Below, piece by piece: positions 10,581 to 22,200 of a stretch of 64,000 bases of DNA. Every line of letters begins with the position of its first letter. Positions within the stretch are counted from its first letter, which is position 1. Where the stretch lies: the NCBI GenBank assembly GCA_014529385.2, contig CM043969.1, positions 28,074,446-28,138,445 of the forward strand. The letters are read 5' to 3'. Made by a program: the position numbers and the translations under genes. Under the pieces are notes generated by a model. The model saw only the letters and a list, made by a program, of their open reading frames with translations. It had not been told where the DNA came from and made no database searches. The DNA comes from Adiantum capillus-veneris (taxonomy: Eukaryota; Streptophyta; Polypodiopsida; Polypodiales; Pteridaceae).

Positions 10581-11894
10581 CTAATCAGACGTCTCATCGC
10601 GTCCAAGCGGCGTATCTGTCGGATTCTGCAAAAAAAGACAATAAGACAGTTTTCAGTAAATATAAACATATAACGACATTTATAAAACAATACAAAAAAT
10701 AAAAAAGAGTAAACCCTAATACTAACCATGCCGCCGCGAGAACTGAGAATGTCCATCAGGGCGTTTAAGCCCTTCCTGCCTGCGTACTCGCGCTCGTACG
10801 GTGTGGGATCACGTCCTGTCATCGACCACTGTCAAAACATACAAAGATTTCATTATGTTAGAACTAAAAAACTCATAAACCCTAAACTATCGAACATGCA
10901 TAAAGAGCAATGTGAAAAGACTTACAAAATCGGCCTCAAATGATGCCCATCCACCGCTCCCCAAGTGGTGCGAGCTCCCTGCCTCTACTCGCGCTCTGGC
11001 TGCATCCTTTTGTTGCTTCCACTTGTCGGGATTTTCGCGCGCTGCTTTCTTCGCATTCTTCCAATCTTCTTTGGCCAGCCAATCTGGCCTATTCCACCCA
11101 TTCTTGATTGCTGTTTGCACTTCGGAACGCTTGTGTTTGCAGTATTCGCGCATTCGAATCTTCATCAGGTCTTCATTGAAGCGCTGATCCCGTGTTGGAA
11201 CGGGAAACTCATCATGAAGTATGCTGATGACTCTGTTTTTTAAATCACTTGGTACTTCACTCCATTTGTTTAGTATATAGTGTCTAAACAGCTGAGAGCA
11301 AAGACCACGCATGCGCGAGATCACCTTCTTGCCGTCATCATCCATGATGATGCCGCCGCTGATGTCGACGGAGTAAGGCAAGCCCTCTGGCCGGTGACGC
11401 GTGAACCTGGGTGTCCCGGCAGGGGTCTCTAGCGGCGTGTCGATGGGGGTACGGACGTCAGGTGTCTCCACCGGCGTCTGGGCGCCGAAGCGAGGAGTGT
11501 CGAGTGGGGTGGCTCCTGGCGGAGTAGGTAGAGGTGTGTAGCTTCTAGGAACAGTCAACCGTGCAAAACCTGGCGTAGATGGCGATGCTGTGGCTGGTGT
11601 GGGGGCGGGCAAAGAAGGGGAGGGTAAAGAGCTTCATCAAACACGAGGCGGTGTGGAGGCATCGGTGGCGGAATCCCCACAACAACCGCCACCGCCACCA
11701 CTAGAGCGCCAGTGTCTAGACGAGTGTGACGCTCGTCTCGTCGGCGCCGAAGCTTCAGAGCGCGCCGAATGCTCCGAAAGAGAGGGAGATGCGGATGGTG
11801 TAGGAACGCGCGATGATGCGCTAGAGCGATGACGCTCCATGTACCACTGTCTCTGCTGCGGTGACAAAGAAGAAAGAAACTCCTCATCATCCAT
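10581..11894 (-). pseudogene. TnpA-like protein of CACTA-2, three exons, two adjacent stops
   Basis: Exons 11894-10926, 10828-10727 and 10625-10581 have GT-AG junctions and lengths of 969, 102 and 45 bases, all multiples of three, giving 371 codons plus stop. The frame is open except for TGA TGA at 11634-11639, where CACTA-1 has CGA CGA (both Arg), so two C-to-T changes disable it. Features are a Ser-rich N-terminus, TPxxTP repeats, a basic helical region and the GSGGW / GRDPTPYEREYAGRKG module resembling Transposase_24. It probably bound the subterminal CGTCGCTAT array. Confidence 0.82.
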
Positions 11895-12060
11895 ACCTGC
11901 ATTAAACACACGAATATTTAAACTTAATATTGAATGAATAGAGTAGACAATGACGCAAAGACCATTAAATACAATGACGTAATGACGCATATAAATACAA
12001 TGACGCAATGAATCGAGTGATAGAAGAGGCAAGTCGAAAACTCAGAATTTTCAATCAAAA

Positions 12061-12115
12061 GATGTGAGCGCGAGTAGAAAAGAGCGTTACACACCATGGA
12101 AGCTACTTAGAGAGC
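12061..12115 (+). pseudogene. decayed HMA-domain fragment in CACTA-2
   Basis: Read on the plus strand, antisense to the transposon genes, it gives CERE, a stop, then KRALHTMEA. This aligns with the better preserved CKRKIKRALYNMEG of CACTA-1 (4690-4797). The upstream half, including the first cysteine, is lost here. Confidence 0.6.
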
Positions 12116-12166
12116 CAGAGCTTTTACAGCACGGAGCAAAATTGTTCAAATACAATATTTGTGGCT

Positions 12167-15100
12167 TTAAGAGATCTCTCTCTCATCCTCGCATAACTCA
12201 GCATAACTTCCTATATCTATATAGAGCTCTCCATTTAAACACATATCCTCTGTTTCATTTTGTAGCTCCTCTACATGCACCCCATATAGAGTAGTAGCAT
12301 CTTGGTGCTCGTCTGGCACCACCGCAGTGGCTTCTGATTGAGCATCTTCTCTGATCTCCTCCATTGATGTCGTTGTGATTGGCACATGGTAGCCTTCATA
12401 CGTCCTTGCACTACGAGGGGCTACCTCTATGACGTACCACCAGTTTGATGTAGACTTTGTAGGATGAAATACTACCTGCCAGAGCCACATAACTTACATG
12501 AGAGCTTTCAAGCACATAACTTGTAAAAGGGGGATGTTAACTATTTATATACTTACTTGTTCACAATGCTCGGGTAGTACGAAAGTGTCTCTTAGGTCAG
12601 TCCATTTCTTAGTAGAATCCACCTCAAGAAAACCAGACTCTCCTCTACGCACAGTAGCATTTCGACCCTCCATGATTATCTTGAACCATTGCACGTCAAA
12701 CAAGTCGACAAAAAATCCTCTGTAATCGATCCTCAAAATCTCTTGCAGCGTGCCGAAGTAAGTGAGTTCCACCACCACGGGATCTGCATCAGAGGAACGT
12801 CGTCGACTAGACTGTTCAAATTTTGCCATGATTCCACAATCTTGAGTAAAACGCTTTTTGTCGATTCGTTCCACCCTAAAATGTCGACCTTTACACCATG
12901 CTGCTGTGTATGACTTATACTACAACGAACAAAGATTATGAGTGGCCGTTCAAACGTTTATAAATAAAGTCACTTGCTAGTCGTACATTGCAAACTTACC
13001 TTGGTCGCGCAACCCCGAGAGTACTCCCACTCTTCTTCAGTCACTTCGTCACCGCATTGTTGTGCGCTTTTCAATTGGTTGTGCAACCATCTTAAGCTCA
13101 TGAAGGTTGGTAGGCTCTCCAGAACCGCTGGATAGTGCATCGGTGGTCGTCTTCCCCATCTCCACTCGATTCGTGCCCTTTGTCGCTCTTGCTTTGCATC
13201 CTCATATTGTGAAATCCACTTTTGCATCACTGGATTGTGAAGCATGCAAAATCGGTTGATTTTAGCCTCTAGATCTTCCGTCATCTTCTTCTCAACACCG
13301 AGATTGCACATGACAATCCCATATATGCGCTCATCATCTATGGTTCGCCATAGCGTGTCCCGGGATTTATCAAATCCGTCTAGCCACTCTCCAATGTACA
13401 CTAGGGACTCTGATACCAACCAAGCTTCTGCCATGCTACCCTCCGGACGTGCCTTTTGACGCACATATCCCTTAAGCGTTTTCATGAAACGCTCTAAGAA
13501 GAACATCCATCTGGAATGAACTGTGCCAGGTATTTCCACCTCATCAACTATGTGAACAAGAAGATGCACCTGAATGGTTAGTATTGTAGTAGGAAAATGT
13601 TTCTCAAACATGCACACAAGCTCCGCAGCATTTAGTTTGGCGAATGGTATGGAGTCTACGTCGATCTCCTTTTGTGAGATCCATTGCACCAGCTTTGCAA
13701 GTTTGTAGATTGTGTTACGGATGTCGAGAGACAAACATCCCTCAATGGCAACCGGTAAAATAAACTGTAAAGTATGTGCAGCAATGATATTAAAGTCCAC
13801 ATTTTATGCAATGATATTAAAGTCCACTATGAACGTACCTGACACATTTTATGCCAATCGTGTGACTTCAAACCGGTAAGCTTTCCTTCTTTAGTAAAAC
13901 ACGTTCGGAGCGAGTGCATTACGCCAGTGGGGGTCCGCAAAGATCGAATGGCCTCTTTTACTTTGCGTTCTTGGGCTCCTGTGAAAATCCATGGTGCTTT
14001 AGGAAGTTTTATCGATCCATCAGACGCTGTTTGCGGCCAATATTGCTCCATACGATCCACATTTCTAAGGTCAACTCTGGCTCCCAAAGTATCTTTCTTG
14101 CCGGTCAAATGGTCCCATAGTAGATTACCCACATTCTTGAATATGTGCATTGGATCGAGCAAGTGATTGATCACGAGTCGGGGCCAGTATGGTAACTCGT
14201 ACCATAGAGATAGTCTCTTCATCCCTGGAGGCAATCCGTCATCGCACATCTCCTTCTGCTCTAACCATGCTTGTGCAGACATCCTTGGTGGCTCTCTTCC
14301 CAAAAAGCCGTCGCGTAACACACGATTCTCCGGAAGATACGCTTGATGACCTTCGTAGATTTGCTTCTTCAGTGAGGGTGCCCTACGTGCATTCAGTCTA
14401 GGTCCACATGTGACACATGCTCTGTATCCGCTTGTTTGAAGCCCTGCATGTATACACATGATAATAGATCAACTATGGGGAAAAACAAGATTTACAGTGT
14501 CTGAGTGAGGAGTGTCAATAGATCACCTGAGCATTCTGTTAGCCCGGGATAGTCATGCATGGTCCACATTAGAATACCTCTGATCAAAGCATTCCGTCGT
14601 CCTGTGTGTCGGCTCATATCCACCACCTCTATGCCAATCCACAATTGTTGTAGCTCTTCCAATAGTGGACGAAGATACACATCCATATTCCCCACTTTAT
14701 ATCGCCCTGGCACAATCAAGCTTAGCCATAGGTGCCCCTTCTTCGTAGTCAACCACGGGGGAATGTTGTAGTTGACGATGACAACGGGCCATACACTGTA
14801 AGATGTTGATCTTTGACCAAATGGATTTACGCCATCCATAGCCAGGCCTAAGCGCAAATTTCGAGCTTCCCTGGCAAAATCCGACCATGTTCCATCTATA
14901 TGTTTCCAGGCTGCGCAATCTGCAGGAATTCGTAGCACACCATCCGAAGATTTATTCTCCTTATGCCATGATGCTAGGGCGGCCATGGACTTACATTCGA
15001 AGAAATGCTTGATGCGAGGAAGCAAAGGAAAATGTCGCAAAACCTTTTGTGGAATTTTTGTCCCGTGGAGATCTACTCGATATCTTTCGGAATCACATTT

Positions 15101-15895
15101 CGGACACTTCTCCATGTCTGTGTATTCCCCTCTGAAAAGAATGCAGTCATTAGGACAAGCATGGATAGAATTGTAATCCATCCCCAAGTTTCGCAAAATC
15201 TTTCTTGCTTCATCTCGGGAATCTGGCATCACATTGTCAGCTGGTAGAATGTGCTCTTTCAGCAATCTACACAACATAAAAATATGATACAGTCGTGTAA
15301 AAATCTATCAGATCATTATACATTTAGAGTTCTATTAAAGTAAACTAATTGTAATAGATCACCTGAAAAGCGCTGTGACGCTAGTGTCACTCCATCCAAA
15401 CTTTGCCTGCATGTTGAGAAGAACCAGGAGTGCTTTCAACCTAGACATACGTGCTCCATTATACAATGACGTATCGGCTTCACTTTTCATATCATCATAG
15501 ATAAGCCTTTCTGAATCCATGATCGTCTCGATCATTTCATCAATCTCAGGCTCAAACATTGCCTCGTTGGGAATGTGCTCTGCATGATCATCCCCCGAGC
15601 TGTCAGAGGCTACATCTTGTGGCCTCACATATGCTGCTTGACCAAAGCGCCTGCGAATACGTCTATTGGGTTGCAAGATTGCTGCTTGTTGTCCAGCGTC
15701 AGAGTCCGACGAGTTATAATTGGCAACAACTCGATCTATAATAGATGGATCGAACTCACCAAATTCGCGAACGTGCTGCAAAGAAACACGTCTTGTCCGT
15801 CGCACAGCATGCTTGCATTGATTACAAGGACATAAGACCCTCGTTGAGAGATAGGTGTTTCGGTTGGACGGTCCCACATCCTCGTCGCTACTCAT
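12167..15895 (-). CDS. tnp2-type CACTA transposase, apparently intact, six exons
   Basis: Exons 15895-15363, 15266-14527, 14443-13839, 13764-13000, 12919-12557 and 12475-12167 total 3315 bases and join without a stop into 1104 codons; all introns are GT-AG and every junction keeps phase. In order: transposase-associated domain (about residues 20-60, CPCNQCKHAVRR), Tnp2 transposase core (about 180-620; HACPNDCILFRGEY, CPKCDSERYRVDLHG, LAMDGVNPFG, LLDPMHIFKNVGNLLWDHL), DUF4218 (about 630-880; FLERFMKTLKGYVRQKARPE) and DUF4216 (about 890-1050; FVDLFDVQWFKI, SNWWYVIEVAPRSA). This class cuts and pastes CACTA elements in the nucleus together with TnpA. The start MSSDEDVG is shared with CACTA-1. Expression is unknown. 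Confidence 0.9.
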
Positions 15896-15957
15896 AATGA
15901 GGATAAAAAACTTATAACCTGGACAACAAATTTAATATTCTATTGGCATTCTTCGTC

Positions 15958-15960
<3 letters not shown>

Positions 15961-16009
<49 letters not shown>
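15961..16009. repeat. (CT)n microsatellite in the tnp2 leader
   Basis: About 24 CT units upstream of the tnp2 start on the minus strand; counterpart of the tract at 776-852 in CACTA-1. Confidence 0.95.
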
Positions 16010-16011
<2 letters not shown>

Positions 16012-16299
16012 ACCTCACATTCTCTAGTCATGTCCAATCCCCGCACACCTCGGTCTAGAGGTGCACGGAGATCAGAACCACCGGGTTATAATCTCGTCTT
16101 TATTGGTCAATACCTATATTTGTGGGTACAAGAAATCTACACACCCACGTCTACATGATACTGCATGTAGTGGACAAAATCCCTTTGCCTCTTCTCTAGC
16201 TGTAGCACTTCACTTCATCTTAACATCTTTTCACAGTAGATCTTTTTACTGTTCGTCTAACTCTAAACCCTAAACCGTAAGTAATTCTTGCGTGGACTC

Positions 16300-16700
16300 G
16301 ATCTAACGTAAATAAGCGTAAATCTAAATAAACGTAAATCTAACTAAAAATAAAGCTAAATCTAATTTAACGTAAGTCTAATGACTAGAGGTTGTCTAGA
16401 TGGTCATTGTGTCGGGGATGTAGTGACTCTTGACGCCCTGAAGATCCACCTTCTTCCCTATCTTCTGAAGACATTTCACCAGTACTTTTGGATCGACGGA
16501 GCCCACCATGAGTGAAGGCAGCGATACCCTATATTCCATTGAGGGCTTTCTTCACCCGCTTCATGCAGGCATCGCAGTCTATGGAGACCCGCATCTAATC
16601 TAATATAACGTAAATCTAAATCTAGCTTAAATAAACGTAAATCTAGTTAAAAATAAACCTAAATCTAATTTAATGTAAGTTTACATATAACCTAATCTTT
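16300..16700. repeat. AT-rich 'cgtaaatctaa' repeats flanking an HMA fragment
   Basis: Two similar blocks (about 16300-16385 and 16605-16690) of loosely tandem CGTAAATCTAA and TAAAAATAAA units bracket the HMA fragment at 16396-16594. They look like one duplicated AT-rich segment with the gene piece between. Confidence 0.6.
16396..16594 (-). pseudogene. second captured HMA-domain fragment, frameshifted
   Basis: From ATG 16594 on the minus strand the sequence reads MRVSIDCDACMKRVKKALNG. After a short frame change it continues GSVDPKVLVKCLQKIGKKVD. These are the two halves of a heavy-metal-associated domain: the metal-binding CxxC (CDAC) with its following helix, and the second helix. It is not the same gene as the fragment at 4690-4797 (CPGC). 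It lies in the CACTA-2 5' region in the same direction as tnp2. Stop TAG near 16396. CACTA-1 lacks the corresponding region. Confidence 0.75.
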
Positions 16701-16949
16701 AACGTCTTTTAAGATAGTTTCCTACGACGTTATAACTCTCTTCTTCCTGTGTGTGTGCGCGTGTGTGGATGTGTGTGTCAATAAAAAGAGATAAATGGTA
16801 TAACCTTTCTATCACCCATGCCAAGTATGATAGATTGATTATGCCATTTCCCTCTTGAATAATAGGTCTTCAGTTCAACTCCTCGTCGGCTAGATCTTTA
16901 GGTCTTTTAATTTTAATTAGTTTCCTACGACGCTCCCTTAGTTTCTCTT

Positions 16950-17170
16950 TCTTTCTCTCTCAATGTGTGTGCGTTTTTTTGGATCGTATGCATGTTTTCT
17001 TTCTCTTTTCCTCTCTCAATGTGTGCGTTTTTTGTTTATGCATGTTCTCTCTCTCTTTTCCTCTCTCAATGCGTGCGTTTTTTGTTTATGCATGCTCTCT
17101 CTCTCTTTTTCTCTCTCAATGTGTGTGTGCATTCTTTGTTTATGTATGTGTGTGCGTTTTTGTTTTTGTT

Positions 17171-17216
<46 letters not shown>

Positions 17217-17237
17217 AACACTATGTGTGTGTGTGTA

Positions 17238-17272
<35 letters not shown>

Positions 17273-17334
17273 AAGAGGGGAAGGGAACATGAGAATGAGG
17301 AGAGGGAAGGAGCATACCTGGCTCTCTTTCCTCT

Positions 17335-17377
<43 letters not shown>

Positions 17378-17379
17378 AG

Positions 17380-17411
<32 letters not shown>
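16950..17411. repeat. minisatellite and mixed microsatellites in CACTA-2 5' region
   Basis: About four tandem copies of a 50-70 bp unit (CTCTCAATGTGTGCG, then a T-rich part and TTTATGCATG) at 16950-17160, followed by (CT)n 17177-17212, (GT)n 17223-17250, (GA)n to about 17275, (GT)n 17339-17374 and (GA)n 17385-17411. The long open frames here are products of these repeats. Confidence 0.85.
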
Positions 17412-17414
<3 letters not shown>

Positions 17415-17511
17415 GGGAGAGCGTTACCTGCTCTTTGCTTGAGGGCGCCGAAAAACTCAGATCTGAGATCTGAGTTTTTGGGCGCGCTCGGTTATTTTTT
17501 TTACCCCAGCT

Positions 17512-17617
17512 GGCGTCGCTATGAGCGTCGCTATAAGCGTCGCTATGAGCGTCGCAAATTTACAAAGACATTTGCGACGCTCATAGCGACGCTTATAGCG
17601 ACGCTCATAGCGACGCC
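17512..17617. repeat. CACTA-2 5' subterminal repeat: perfect 48-bp-stem hairpin
   Basis: Arms 17512-17559 and 17570-17617 are exact reverse complements over 48 bases around the 10-base loop TTACAAAGAC. Each arm has four CGTCGC motifs. It is the 5' counterpart of the 3' subterminal array. Confidence 0.97.
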
Positions 17618-18123
17618 GGGAAATTTTTTTTTGAGCGTCGCTGTGTGAGCGTCGCTAATATGAAGAGCCTCTTGTAGTGATTTTTGTTGGGATGGAGTTA
17701 CACCAAAAATAAGAAAAGCTTGCATGAAATAAAGAGTATGCAAAATGGTAAGAAAAAATATTGTAATGGTGAGTCACTGTACATAGCATAAATAACACAC
17801 CATAGGTAGAAATATTTAAATAAATACAAAAATAATTATGAAAAATCCTTTTATTTAGGCCCTATATACAATGAAATATTTACACACAAATGGGCCATAA
17901 TATACTTATAATTTTTTTATTTATTTTTTATTTTCTTTATTTTTTTGGCTCAACTAGCCCATTGACTAGCTAATTGAGGGTTTTTAAGAAGATATGGGAA
18001 AAGTCCCCTAACTCACACACCTATATACAATGAAATGGTAGGGATAGCCACAGTGTTTGGATGATTTTGGTAGGGTGGGTTAACTCACTATGGAAATTAC
18101 GCAGAGCCGAAAAATGGCTATCA

Positions 18124-18140
18124 TTAGCCCTCCCCCAGGA
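18124..18140 (-). promoter_or_regulatory. G1 polypurine tract
   Basis: On the minus strand TGGGGGAGGGCTAA directly precedes the LTR start TGATAGCC. G1b has the identical tract at 31774-31790. It would prime plus-strand DNA synthesis. Confidence 0.8.
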
Positions 18141-18151
18141 TGATGGTATAT

Positions 18152-19459
18152 TCATGTACCATCATAAAGCATCTTTTCCAAAGAGAGTACTTCAGAGTCC
18201 TTGACAAGATCTTCATTGTTTGGCCCCTCGGCATTTTGGCTCGAGTCACACTCATGCTTCATGGAATAGTACTTACATGAGATAGCTGCCCTTTGACAGA
18301 TCTTTGGTAGATCCTTTGGTAGAGGGCGACTCAAATAGGGCTTCAAGCGATAACCATTTACCTTCCTAGAGTGCTCTTTCCCATTCAAGTCCATAAGTTG
18401 ATAGTAACTTGAATTGAAAGCCGTCTTGACTATGTATGGCCTCTGCCATCTAGTTTCAAACTTGGCATCAAAACGATTATCGAGTCGCTTGTCATACCTT
18501 AGCACAAGATCTCCTTCATTGATGCCTTTGTCCTGTAGTTTCTTGTTGAGCTTCTCCTTCGCCTGTGTAGCTTTCCTCTTGTAGCACTTGTCTGCTGCTT
18601 CTCTTTTCCACTCAAGCTCAGCTAAGGTAAGAAGTCGATGCTTCCCTATATGTGGTTCGATACGCCCATAAGGCACCAGCCAAGAAGTCATCCCACAACT
18701 TTGTCTTGCTTTTCACCATCTTTCTAATGATGCATGCAATGACACCATTAGCTTTTTCTACCAAACCATTTGATTGGGTATAGTAGGGTGTACTATGACG
18801 ATGTAGAATGTGAAGTTCTTCATAGACTTCTGTGAGCAAGCCCTTTCTAAACCCTGGACCATTATCAGAAAAAATCTCCAAAAGTGTGCCAAATCTACAA
18901 CAAATGTGAGTGCAGACCAATTTTCTCATTGTCCTCTCATTTACCTTTGCGACACTTTGTGCTTCCGCCCACCTAGTCATATAGTCTACAGCCACTAGAA
19001 TGTAGAGTTTACCATTTTTTGTCCTAGGCAGAGGACCCATAGCATCAATGCCCCACTTTTCAAAGGGTCCATTTGCAAGCATAATTTGCCTTGGACCATA
19101 AACCAATGTTCTATTCCCATTTACCTGACAATTGTGACAACTTTTATACCAATGTTGGACATCCACATGCAGACTTGGCCAAACATACCCCACAAGCAAA
19201 ATCTTCTTCATAGTTAACTCTTGGGAAAAATGACCACCACATGCCTCTTCATGCAAACCTTTTAGAATGGTTGGAATCTCCTCTCCTTGATAGTTGGTAC
19301 TCTTCTGCACACTTGATCCTTCCCTCTTTGATAGAGGGATCCTTCTAGGAAGAGATACGTGCTTGCCTTCTTCATGAGTCTCCTCTTCCGAGCCTTCGTG
19401 AAGTCTTGTGGAAACTCACCCTCCAAAATGTAGCTAATAATGGGAGTCAATGACTCCAA
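18152..19459 (-). pseudogene. G1 integrase, Ty3/gypsy type, with a small deletion
   Basis: The zinc-binding HHCC region (HEEACGGHF...WYKSCHNCQ) is followed by the catalytic core with GIDAMGP, FSDNGPGF and NGLVEKANGVI, which contain the D, D and E residues, then the C-terminal domain (GDLVLRYDKRLDNRFDAKFE). Compared with G1b, about 135 bp is missing between YRTTYREA and LLTLAELEWKRE, with short homology at the break, which shifts the frame. It lies between the archaeal-type RNase H and the 3' LTR. Confidence 0.88.
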
Positions 19460-19529
19460 TCCCTGGTATCTCGGTTGCTTGACAGTGTTTCTACCACCAT
19501 GATGACCTGCACTTCTTTCTCAACACATG

Positions 19530-20127
19530 TAGCTACTTGCTATGCAAGTAAATCGGCATCTTCATTCTGTTTCCTAGGAATATGATATAGGTGCACTTCT
19601 TCAAATTGATTAAACAATCTACGAATGGCATGAACTTTTGTCCTTAGGTTTTCATTCTTGCATGCCCAAATGCCTAAAATTTTCTTCACAATGAGAAGTG
19701 CATCCCCTTTTACCATGAGACGTTGTATACCTTGGCCAATGCATATCTTTAAACCATGAAGTAGTGTGTCGTATTCTGCTTCATTGTTGCTAGTTGAACC
19801 TTGTAGATTGACCTTCTCTTTCATGACCACCTCCCCACTTAGGTTGAGCAACACTAGCCCTGCCCCTGCTTTTCCTGTGGCTCGTTGAAAAGCTCCATCA
19901 AAGAACAAGGTAAAAGCATTAGGAATACTTTTAGGTGGTGGCAATGGTAGGGTCTTTACTTCCGACACCTTAATCTCATTCTCATGTATCCTATAAGTAA
20001 GGATCCCTGCCAATTGTGCACGCACACTATCTTCTACCTTGAAAGAGTATTGGAACTCTTGCAATTCCATAATCCACTTTGAGATCCTAGTGCTAAGATT
20101 CATTTGAGATGACACCCAAGGAAACAA
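19530..20127 (-). pseudogene. G1 second RNase H (archaeal type)
   Basis: Motifs in order are LFFDGAFQ, SNNEAEYDTLLHGL, VKGDALLIVKK and IPRKQNEDADLLA, giving the D-E-D-D pattern of an RNase HI of the archaeal type. It follows the ordinary RT-linked RNase H and precedes integrase. An extra RNase H in this place marks the Tat group of plant Ty3/gypsy elements. The frame is open across this domain. Confidence 0.85.
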
Positions 20128-21864
20128 ATTTTATGCAGTGAGAATTACAAAAGGTTTTGGTAGCAAGTAGGATATAAAGTTTCTCACCGCAAACATGAGA
20201 GAAAGCATCATGAGTTCTGCCTCCGTGTAGCCTCTCTCCAAAGCAATCATGACCCTACTAGCAAAGTAGATGGGTCACATCCTGGTACTGTGGGGATCTT
20301 GTTGTAGTAAAACTGCACCAATTGTTTCCTTCCCAACACTAGAGCTAACAAAGAATGTGTACCCCCAACAAGGAGGCATGAGTGTTGGTAGCTCTGACAA
20401 AATGACTTTGATGTTACAAAAGTACTCTTCAAGCTCATAAGACCATGCAAATTCTACTTGTTGTGTCAAATTTTGCAAAGGATGAAGCAACTCTGAAGCA
20501 AGTGAATAAAGCGTGACATATACTTCACCTTTTGAATGAATGAGATGACCTCTTTGAGATTCTTGGGTGATGGGAGCTCAATAAGAGCCTTTGCCTTCGA
20601 AGGATCCACCTCAATGCCTTTATAGGAAACCTTGTGACCAAGCAAGATCACTTCATCCTCACCTATGTGACACTTGTCGGGGTTGAGTTGACCTCCCATG
20701 TCGTAGAGCTTCTTTAAACCTTCTTCTACCCTTTGTAGATGCAATGATTTTGAGCTATAAATTCAAAAATCATCAATAAAAACCCTAATGGACTTTCCAA
20801 AGAATGCTTGAAACACCATGTTCATGAAGCGTTGGAAAGTTGTAGGAGCATTTGTCAGTCCAAATGGCATGACTCTGAAAGCATAACAACCTCAAGGAGT
20901 GATGAAGGTTGTTATCAACTGATCTTCCAATGCGATACCTATTTGAAAGTAACCCGAGTAGCCATCACACACAGTGTACTTCTCATGACCAGCTACCTCA
21001 TTTAGTATCTCATCTTGAAATGGGAGGGGAAAGTGATCTCTTTTTGTTGCCTCATTGAGTGGACGGTAATCCACACACACCCTCCACTTGCCGTTTTTCT
21101 TAGGAGTGACAACAACGGGAGAGACCCACTCTGAATTCTCCACTGGATAAATGAAACCTACTGCTAGAAGCTTTCTTACCTCCTTGAGTAAAGCCTGCTC
21201 CTTGATGGCTCCTAGCCTTTGTAGCTTCTGAGCCTTAGGTGTGGCCTCTGGCTTCAACTCAATTTTGTGTTGAACAACATCTACTCCATGCACATCGGTG
21301 TAGTCTTTAGCAAAAAGCCTAGGAAATTTCTTTAGCACACATTTGAACTCCTCTCTTTCGTCCTTTGTAAGTGTTGTAGACAACATTCCTTCATCTTGCA
21401 CATTTTGGTTCTCTTGGGAACCTACCTTTTCCAAACCTGGGCAAGAGGTCTCTTGGTTGTTTGGATTAAACCTTATCCCCATGAATTCGATGGAAGACTC
21501 CTCTTCAGTAATGCTGCCGCTACTTTCTCCTTCTGAAGTGCTATCGGTCCAGCCTTCCTCCATCTCACTTTGATATGATTCTTCATGGAGATCCTCTTGG
21601 CGTTGCTCCTTCATGTCAAATACAACCTTCTTATGATTGTCATTCCTGCAAATTAGCTTTCCACTCTCCCAATCCTGCAACGCTCGTATTTTCATTAGCC
21701 ATGGTCTCCCTAGGATAAATGGGTAACCATTTCCTTTGGTAGACATGACATAGAAATCCACTGCCTTCTTAATGGCAAAGGCCTCCACAAAGACATTTTT
21801 ACAAATGCCTACGCACCTAGCCTTGTTATTGTTTGCCATTTTTACTTTAATTTCAGATGTCTCA
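20128..21864 (-). pseudogene. G1 protease C-part, reverse transcriptase and first RNase H
   Basis: From 21864 downward: end of the protease (NGYPFILGRPWLMKI), linker, RT (VSPVVVTPKKNGKWRVCVDY, VMPFGLTNAP, catalytic FIDDF), then RT-linked RNase H remains around 20490-20250 in several frames. A stop lies just after TTFITP (near 20890) and another directly after FIDDF (near 20757). The 5' edge is the copia insertion site; removing that element restores a continuous frame. Confidence 0.85.
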
Positions 21865-22188
21865 TGTTGAGATGTCAAGCTCTACATCTTGAGCTGGCAT
21901 CCACTACAGGTCTTGGCCGCTTACGGCATTTACTCACACTGGCGTGTTAGGTGACCGACACGGAGGATCTCTGCCAGTGATTCTACAGCTAGACTACACT
22001 TATAGTGCCAGCCTAGTACGCTTCTAGCACGTTCACACTTAGTGACCGCATGTACATATGTGCTACTTTTTCAGTTTTAGCACTTAGTCATTTTGTACTC
22101 TCTTTTCTATGCGAAGAAGAAGAAGCTTTCCATCTCTGTGTGCTTTGTGCTTGTCTTGTGTAGCTCTCTTGCATCCTCATTCTTTACA
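21865..22188 (+). repeat. copia left LTR
   Basis: 324 bp, TGTTGAGATGTC to ATTCTTTACA. Confidence 0.95.
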
Positions 22189-22200
22189 TGGTATCAGAGC
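22189..22200 (+). promoter_or_regulatory. copia primer-binding site
   Basis: TGGTATCAGAGC, complementary to the 3' end of initiator tRNA-Met, immediately next to the LTR. Confidence 0.95.

Larger units (their letters stand above)
9969..17679 (-). mobile_element. CACTA-2: complete En/Spm-type transposon with TSD ATT
   Basis: Termini are CACTACAAGAGG at 9969 and its complement CCTCTTGTAGTG ending at 17679, flanked by ATT at 9966-9968 and 17680-17682. Removing the element and one ATT recreates the LTR sequence seen intact at 31311-31340, so the boundaries are exact. Length is 7711 bp. It carries an intact tnp2 reading frame, a TnpA-like gene with two adjacent stop codons, CGTCGCTAT arrays at both ends and two HMA gene fragments. 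Confidence 0.97.
7835..18123 (-). repeat. G1 3' LTR, about 2.6 kb, interrupted by CACTA-2
   Basis: Bases 7835-9968 plus 17683-18123 match the uninterrupted LTR at 29218-31773 almost base for base. The LTR holds a long (GA)n tract at 7956-8031. No protein-coding region is visible in it. Its first bases are either GCTCCC after a shared CTAG, or TGCTGCTC at 7842 if the canonical TG start is preferred. Confidence 0.85.

Noticed and set aside
16396-16594. An intact host HMA gene
   Set aside because: The fragment is frameshifted, has a stop and lies inside precisely defined transposon ends.
16963-17473. Cysteine-rich 168-codon frame
   Set aside because: All three frames are open because the region is a short tandem repeat; composition follows the repeat.
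18810-18998. Plus-strand open frames across gypsy pol
   Set aside because: Antisense shadows of the integrase and RT coding sequence.
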